A stretch of 11,184 nt of DNA from Cellvibrionales bacterium UBA2034 (GTDB lineage Bacteria > Pseudomonadota > Gammaproteobacteria > Pseudomonadales > UBA7239). The notes beneath the pieces are model-generated. The model was not told the DNA's origin and searched no databases. It saw nothing but the letters and a program-made list of their open reading frames with translations. The position numbers and the translations under genes were made by a program. Below are positions 7,248-11,184 of the stretch, piece after piece. The number at the start of each line of letters is the position of its first letter. Positions within the stretch are counted from its first letter, which is position 1. The DNA lies in the NCBI GenBank assembly GCA_002333095.1, contig DDBK01000174.1, positions 646 through 11,829 of the forward strand, given 5' to 3'.

Positions 7248-7954
7248 GGCGCCTGATCCTGCTGCACGCCATCTTGCTTGGCTTTCTGCTTGTGTATTAC
7301 ATTTCCTATCTGGAATACTCTTTCCAGATCGCCATATTTTTCTGTCTTTATAAACAGCTTTATAGCCGCTGGTAAATTACGGGTATGCGCCTTGTCGTCC
7401 ATTTTCTTTTCGGGCCAATCGCTTTTCCAATTGCCTTTTTCATCAAGAAATTCGACACGAACCTCATCAACACCCTTAAACAGCATTTGCACTGTTTCTT
7501 TGGCATTATCTCTTCTGTCTACCGCACTCCAGGTATGGCGCAATAGATGACGCGATTTTTTGCTTTTGTTTTTATGGGAATTTTTATCAGGATCCTGGCC
7601 AATTGAATAAGCCACTCGCTCCATATCACTACGAGCCAACAACAAGGGATTACGCGCACCTTGCCGAGTAAACTGCACAATATAACTATCATCATCCGCA
7701 ATCAAAGCCGGTGAGCGATTATCGTTTGGCTTGCGGACATCACGCATTACCATTTGATTCATATCCACTGATATCAACCACAGGGCGCGCTGCAAGTCAC
7801 GTAGTGATTCGGAATGCGCCACCACCTTACTTTGCGTTTCCACCATAGCAGACAAAACACGGTATACCCCAGCGGAAACCACTGCAAAAATCGAGATGGC
7901 TACCATTACCTCGATTAGCGTAAATCCCTTTTTGGAATAAAACCGGGGCAACAT
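7244..7954 (-). CDS. gspJ: minor pseudopilin GspJ
   Basis: Minor pseudopilin of the I-J-K tip complex. The leader MLPRFYSKKG precedes FTLIEVMVAISIFAVVSAGV, with the required Glu at +5 after cleavage. Conserved GspJ segments are ERVAYSI (112-118), RHTWSAVDR (139-147) and VDEVRVEFLDEKGNW (162-176). Between the first two lies a Lys/Asn/Ser-rich insert (about 121-135, KNSHKNKSKKSR), and the C terminus is a Gln/Lys-rich tail, so the protein (236 residues) is somewhat longer than usual GspJ. The start overlaps the gspI stop in TGATG, with AGGG about 8 nt upstream, and its stop overlaps gspK. Confidence 0.93.
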   Translation of the reverse strand: MLPRFYSKKGFTLIEVMVAISIFAVVSAGVYRVLSAMVETQSKVVAHSESLRDLQRALWLISVDMNQMVMRDVRKPNDNRSPALIADDDSYIVQFTRQGARNPLLLARSDMERVAYSIGQDPDKNSHKNKSKKSRHLLRHTWSAVDRRDNAKETVQMLFKGVDEVRVEFLDEKGNWKSDWPEKKMDDKAHTRNLPAAIKLFIKTEKYGDLERVFQIGNVIHKQKAKQDGVQQDQAP

Positions 7955-8346
7955 CAGTAACGCCCTATATAGCTAGTGAGCGAAAACACAGAATTATCCT
8001 TCCGCGAGCGGCCTGTGTCAGGCCCAACCTGCACATTGACAAGCCTCAGGTTCTCATTTTCAGTATCTGTCACTGTTATTTTAACTTCCCAACGCTGACC
8101 TGCCATATTCACCGTTCTATTATCACTGCGAACATCAGACCACTCTTCCTTGATACGCATATCCGCCAATACGTTTTCCGCCATCAAACTGGCCAACGTC
8201 TTGCTCTCCAGATATTGTTCACTACGAATACTGTCCCCCAGCCTCACCAACAACGTGACTGATAACACAGCAAAAATGATCAGGGCGACCATGATTTCAA
8301 TGAGCGTGAAACCGCGCATCCTGACAACAGAGAAACTTTTAATCAC
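7954..8346 (-). CDS. gspI: minor pseudopilin GspI
   Basis: Minor pseudopilin that begins assembly of the tip with GspJ and GspK. The chosen start is GTG at 8346, which has GAGAG 6 nt upstream and overlaps the gspH stop as GTGATTAA. It gives a 12-residue basic leader ending RMRG before FTLIEIMVALIIFAVL, with Glu at +5. An ATG at 8319 would give only MRG as leader and has no ribosome binding site. The 5' extension to an ATG at 8415 lies inside gspH and is unlikely. The mature part carries the GspI-type helix MAENVLADMR (55-64) and the QRWEVKITV strand (84-92). About 130 residues, normal for the family. Confidence 0.87.
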   Translation of the reverse strand: MIKSFSVVRMRGFTLIEIMVALIIFAVLSVTLLVRLGDSIRSEQYLESKTLASLMAENVLADMRIKEEWSDVRSDNRTVNMAGQRWEVKITVTDTENENLRLVNVQVGPDTGRSRKDNSVFSLTSYIGRY

Positions 8347-8950
8347 GAGAAGCTCTCTTTTTTTTACCGGAATGCGATTGGCGGATATGCATAGTTCCCA
8401 ATCCATCACCCTCAATAATGTAAGAAAAGTCTTTTACATGCGGACTAGTGATTTGCAAGCTGAACGGCGTGTAATGTCCATCTGAAAAGAATACCAATAG
8501 CGGCACAGGAGATTTTTTTTTCGGCTTTTCTTCCGTTAACCAGTTATCCAGTTTATCTGACGTTTTGTAAGCTTCTTTATAAATACGGGTGAGATCAACA
8601 CGATCACCAGATATTTCAAGATTGATTTCATATTGCTCTGGCAGTTTATGCTCGGTGAATCCCTCTTTTTCCAGCGGCTCCCAACCAAAATTTTTATCAT
8701 CAAATGCCAGGAAACTGTACGACTCACCTTCAGGATCAAGCCAGAAACCAATTTCTTCGCCCGCAAAAGGCGCTTCGTCCTGAGCCATAATTAATATTTG
8801 TTGTATACGGGTAGCGTCGCGCAAAAATTCACGCTCTGCATTGCCGCCAATGCTCATAACAGTGAGGCCGGCCATAATGCCGACCACAAATACCACCATC
8901 ATCAATTCCAGCAGAGTAAAGCCAGATTCAAACCTGCTGGGATATTGCAC
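8339..8950 (-). CDS. gspH: minor pseudopilin GspH
   Basis: Minor pseudopilin thought to link the GspI-J-K tip to the GspG shaft. The leader ends at G10 (SRFESG) before FTLLELMMVVFVVGIMAGLT, with Glu at +5. The globular part includes QDEAPFAGEEIGFWL (57-71), typical of GspH, and a C-terminal strand pair around VPLLVFFSDGHYTPF. The start is GTG at 8950; no ATG or other start is available before the signal, and the Shine-Dalgarno sequence is weak. It lies 17 bp after gspG. Two long adenine runs (A9 at 8521-8513 and A8 at 8365-8358 on the coding strand) encode PKKKS and GKKKR. The 203-residue length is normal to slightly long. Confidence 0.9.
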   Translation of the reverse strand: MQYPSRFESGFTLLELMMVVFVVGIMAGLTVMSIGGNAEREFLRDATRIQQILIMAQDEAPFAGEEIGFWLDPEGESYSFLAFDDKNFGWEPLEKEGFTEHKLPEQYEINLEISGDRVDLTRIYKEAYKTSDKLDNWLTEEKPKKKSPVPLLVFFSDGHYTPFSLQITSPHVKDFSYIIEGDGLGTMHIRQSHSGKKKRASRD

Positions 8951-8967
8951 AGAAGTGCGCGCTTTAT

Positions 8968-9402
8968 TTACAGATCAAGACTGCTGAGGTCTTGATCTTC
9001 ACCTTCACCACCCTCGCGACCGTCAGCACCAAGTGTACTGATTTCATATGGCGCTCCTTCTGCCGGGCTAATGTATTGGTATTGGCGATGCCATGGATCT
9101 TCCGGCAGTTTTTTCAGATATCCATTGGCATTCCAGTTCCGTGGTTCGGGCGTACCTGAAGGCTTGCTGACCAATGCCTCCAGACCTTGATCACTGGTCG
9201 GGTAGCTGGAGTTATCCAACTTATACATATCCAGTGCCTGGCCAATCGCTGCAAGATCACTTTTTGCCGCCGCAACGCGTGCATCACCAGCTTTGTGGAG
9301 AATATTGGGCACCACTAATGCGCTCAGTATGCCGAGGATAACAATAACCACCATCACTTCTATCAGGGTAAAACCCGCTTGCGCTTTTCTAACAGACTTC
9401 AT
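8968..9402 (-). CDS. gspG: major pseudopilin GspG
   Basis: Main subunit of the periplasmic pseudopilus that pushes substrates through the outer-membrane secretin. The leader MKSVRKAQAG precedes FTLIEVMVVIVILGILSALV, with Glu at +5. Diagnostic motifs follow: SDLAAIGQALDMYKLDN (48-64), YPTSDQGLEAL (67-77), LPEDPWHRQYQY (99-110) and LGADGREGGEGEDQD (124-138), the last being the region that binds calcium in this family. The end DLSSLDL differs from the more common D-I-x-x-W tail. GAGGA lies about 9 nt before the ATG. 144 residues, the usual size. Confidence 0.97.
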   Translation of the reverse strand: MKSVRKAQAGFTLIEVMVVIVILGILSALVVPNILHKAGDARVAAAKSDLAAIGQALDMYKLDNSSYPTSDQGLEALVSKPSGTPEPRNWNANGYLKKLPEDPWHRQYQYISPAEGAPYEISTLGADGREGGEGEDQDLSSLDL

Positions 9403-9433
9403 ATCAATATTCCTCAGGTCAAAAATAATGTAT

Positions 9434-10657
9434 TTATGTAATTAAATTATTCATCTGGATGATAGGCAAGAGAATAGCTAATACAATCATTAGTACCAAT
9501 CCTGCCATTACAACCAGAAGGATTGGCGGCAAAATACTCACTACAATTCCTATAAATGATTGCAAATCCTGCTCCTGACTGGTGGCAACACGCGACAACA
9601 TCGTGTCCAGCTCTCCACTCGATTCCCCACTGGCAATCATATGCAGCATCATCGGCGGAAAGTAACCCGCATGTTGCAAAGCATTTTTCAAACTCGCCCC
9701 TTCACTGACTTTCTGGGTTGCTTCGCGCACCCGTGTCTGCAGCCAACGATTGGCCATGACTTCACCTGCAATACGCATTGCTTCAACCAGCGGCACACCG
9801 GAACTCGTAAGAATACTGAGCGTACTGGCAAAACGGGACGTATTGATATTGCGCGACAACTTGCCAAACATTGGCAATACCAGAATTTTTTTATGCCATG
9901 ACAATTCAATAGCTGGCTGCTGCAGCAAGGCATTCAGCCCCATGACCACACCTGCAAGCAAAAGCAACACCAACCACCACCAGTTTACAAAAAACCCACT
10001 GGTTGCAATCAAAGCCTGAGTAATGCCGGGTAACGCTTGCCCTGTACCACTGAATACTTCCACGACATTAGGCACTACCTTGATCATTAACAAAGAGACA
10101 ATTGCGATAGAAAATACAACCAGAAAAGCTGGATACACCATTGCACCCTGTATCTTCTGCTTGGTTTCCTTACTTGACTCTGTGTAGTCCGCCAGACGAT
10201 TCAATACCAGATCCAAGTGCCCGGAATGCTCACCAGCAGAAACCGTGGCGCGGTACAAACCCGGGAACGCACGCGGATACTCAGCCAGACTATCTGCCAG
10301 TGTGTAACCCTCGAGAACTTTCGAACGCACAGCCATCATCATGCTCTGGATGCGCGGCTTTTCAGTCTGCTGTGCAACGGCGGTCAAGACTTCGCCAATC
10401 GGCAAGCCAGCTTGCACCAATGTCGCCATTTGACGTGTCAGCAATGCAAGATCACGTGCACTGATCGCCTGACCAAATCCAAAACTGAATTTTTTTACCG
10501 ATGCATGTCCCGCTGCTTTGGCAGCCATCTCGACTGACAGAGGTACAAGTCCCTTGTCGCGCAAATGCTGGCGCACCTGCCGCTGGCTATCCCCTTCCAG
10601 CACACCTTTGGTTTGTTTGCCTCTCCCATCCAGCGCCACATAATCAAAAGCTGCCAT
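9434..10657 (-). CDS. gspF: type II secretion inner-membrane platform protein GspF
   Basis: Polytopic protein at the centre of the assembly platform, believed to turn GspE ATP hydrolysis into pseudopilin extrusion. After an N-terminal cytoplasmic segment (MAAFDYVALDGRGKQTKGVL), two homologous T2SSF domains occupy about 70-195 and 273-396. Each has the duplicated loop, AGEHSGHLD (141-149) and SGESSGELD (343-351). Membrane segments are at about 174-194, 222-243 and 372-400. At 407 residues it is full length. GGAGGA inside the end of gspE is 8 nt before the ATG, and only 4 bp separate the two genes. The following gap to gspG is 31 bp with no terminator. Confidence 0.97.
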   Translation of the reverse strand: MAAFDYVALDGRGKQTKGVLEGDSQRQVRQHLRDKGLVPLSVEMAAKAAGHASVKKFSFGFGQAISARDLALLTRQMATLVQAGLPIGEVLTAVAQQTEKPRIQSMMMAVRSKVLEGYTLADSLAEYPRAFPGLYRATVSAGEHSGHLDLVLNRLADYTESSKETKQKIQGAMVYPAFLVVFSIAIVSLLMIKVVPNVVEVFSGTGQALPGITQALIATSGFFVNWWWLVLLLLAGVVMGLNALLQQPAIELSWHKKILVLPMFGKLSRNINTSRFASTLSILTSSGVPLVEAMRIAGEVMANRWLQTRVREATQKVSEGASLKNALQHAGYFPPMMLHMIASGESSGELDTMLSRVATSQEQDLQSFIGIVVSILPPILLVVMAGLVLMIVLAILLPIIQMNNLIT

Positions 10658-10661
10658 GCGC

Positions 10662-11184
10662 TTATTCCTCCTGCGTCACACGCAAGACTTCTTCCACCGT
10701 AGTCTGGCCTGCCAGGATTCGGACGCGACCATCGTCACGAATACCAGGGCCTCTGGTGCGGGCATATGCAGTCAATTCAGCTTCCGATACGCGGTTGTGG
10801 ATCAACTCACGCAATTTTTCATCCACAGCAACCAGTTCATACACACCAGTGCGCCCCTGATAACCTTGCTGTTTGCACATCGCACAGCCTTTCGCGCGAT
10901 AAATCGTTGGTGGATTGTTAGCATCTGCTTGCAACAAGGCGCATTCACCTGCATCGGCAACATGCGCCTCTTTGCAATGCGGGCACAATACACGCACCAG
11001 ACGCTGAGCTAACAAACCTACCAGACTGGATGACAATAAAAATGGCTCAACACCCATATCCACCAAACGCGTCACTGCACCAATAGCTGTATTGGTGTGC
11101 AAAGTAGACAAGACAAGATGGCCGGTCAAACTGGCTTGCACGGCAATTTCTGCTGTTTCCAGATCGCGAATTTCACCCACCATC
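10662..11184 (-). CDS. gspE: type II secretion ATPase GspE (C-terminal part, cut by window edge)
   Basis: Cytoplasmic hexameric ATPase that drives pseudopilus assembly. Only the last 173 codons are present; the gene continues past the right edge, so the first visible Met is internal (it belongs to the Walker B-type stretch MVGEIRD). Visible parts are [20 protein letters not shown], the His box [11 protein letters not shown] (21-31) and the arginines of AQRLVRVLC. The four-cysteine zinc motif is CPHC (67-70) and CAMC (100-103), separated by 29 residues and typical of GspE rather than of other secretion ATPases. [11 protein letters not shown] then follows (107-117). The TAA at 10662 precedes gspF by 4 bp. 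Confidence 0.97.
   Translation of the reverse strand, partial: MVGEIRDLETAEIAVQASLTGHLVLSTLHTNTAIGAVTRLVDMGVEPFLLSSSLVGLLAQRLVRVLCPHCKEAHVADAGECALLQADANNPPTIYRAKGCAMCKQQGYQGRTGVYELVAVDEKLRELIHNRVSEAELTAYARTRGPGIRDDGRVRILAGQTTVEEVLRVTQEE

Noticed and set aside
8347..8415. Upstream extension of gspI to an ATG at 8415
   Set aside because: It would overlap gspH by 77 bp and add a 23-residue extension to the leader; the GTG at 8346 has a better ribosome binding site and a coupled overlap.
1..11184. CRISPR arrays, tRNA or rRNA genes, insertion sequences, integrase or phage genes
   Set aside because: I saw no spaced direct repeats, RNA gene signatures, transposase motifs or terminal repeats; the genes are contiguous and core-like.

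Overview
The window reads as a stretch of a gammaproteobacterial chromosome with moderate GC content. The evidence is a collinear type II secretion (T2SS) pseudopilus operon in the order seen in Pseudomonas xcp and Vibrio eps clusters, an exact match to the CRP/Vfr operator core, and a strong bidirectional intrinsic terminator. A finer placement, such as a marine or polysaccharide-degrading Cellvibrionales-type lineage, is only a guess.

Left part (1-2546, plus strand): a possible tail of an upstream gene ends at 69. It is followed by a large MscS-superfamily mechanosensitive channel of 807 residues with a signal peptide, a coiled-coil periplasmic region, about eleven membrane segments and a canonical MscS pore and beta domain. 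A perfect 12-bp hairpin at 2560-2587 ends this gene and the convergent gene beyond it.

Middle (2603-4370, minus strand): a 550-residue exported protein made of seven repeats that match a seven-bladed PD40/TolB-like beta-propeller. Its upstream region holds a -10-like element, a dyad across the predicted transcription start and, about 100 bp upstream, a perfect 26-bp palindrome containing the CRP consensus core. The palindrome overlaps the stop codon of the last T2SS gene.

Right part (4361-11184, minus strand): a compact operon transcribed right to left, gspE (partial, cut by the window edge), F, G, H, I, J, K, L, M. Junctions are short gaps or ATGA/TGATG/GTGATTAA overlaps. GspE powers assembly, GspF is the membrane platform, GspG is the major pseudopilin, GspH-I-J-K are minor pseudopilins (I-J-K forming the tip), and GspL and GspM anchor the ATPase to the inner membrane. 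There is no gspN after gspM. gspC, gspD and the prepilin peptidase are not in the window.

Most of the window is a well-known machine. The least described part is the exported propeller next to the T2SS operon under a likely CRP-type promoter: it may be a substrate or an extracytoplasmic partner of the system. Lineage-specific charged additions on GspJ (basic insert) and GspK (acidic tail) are the other unusual points.
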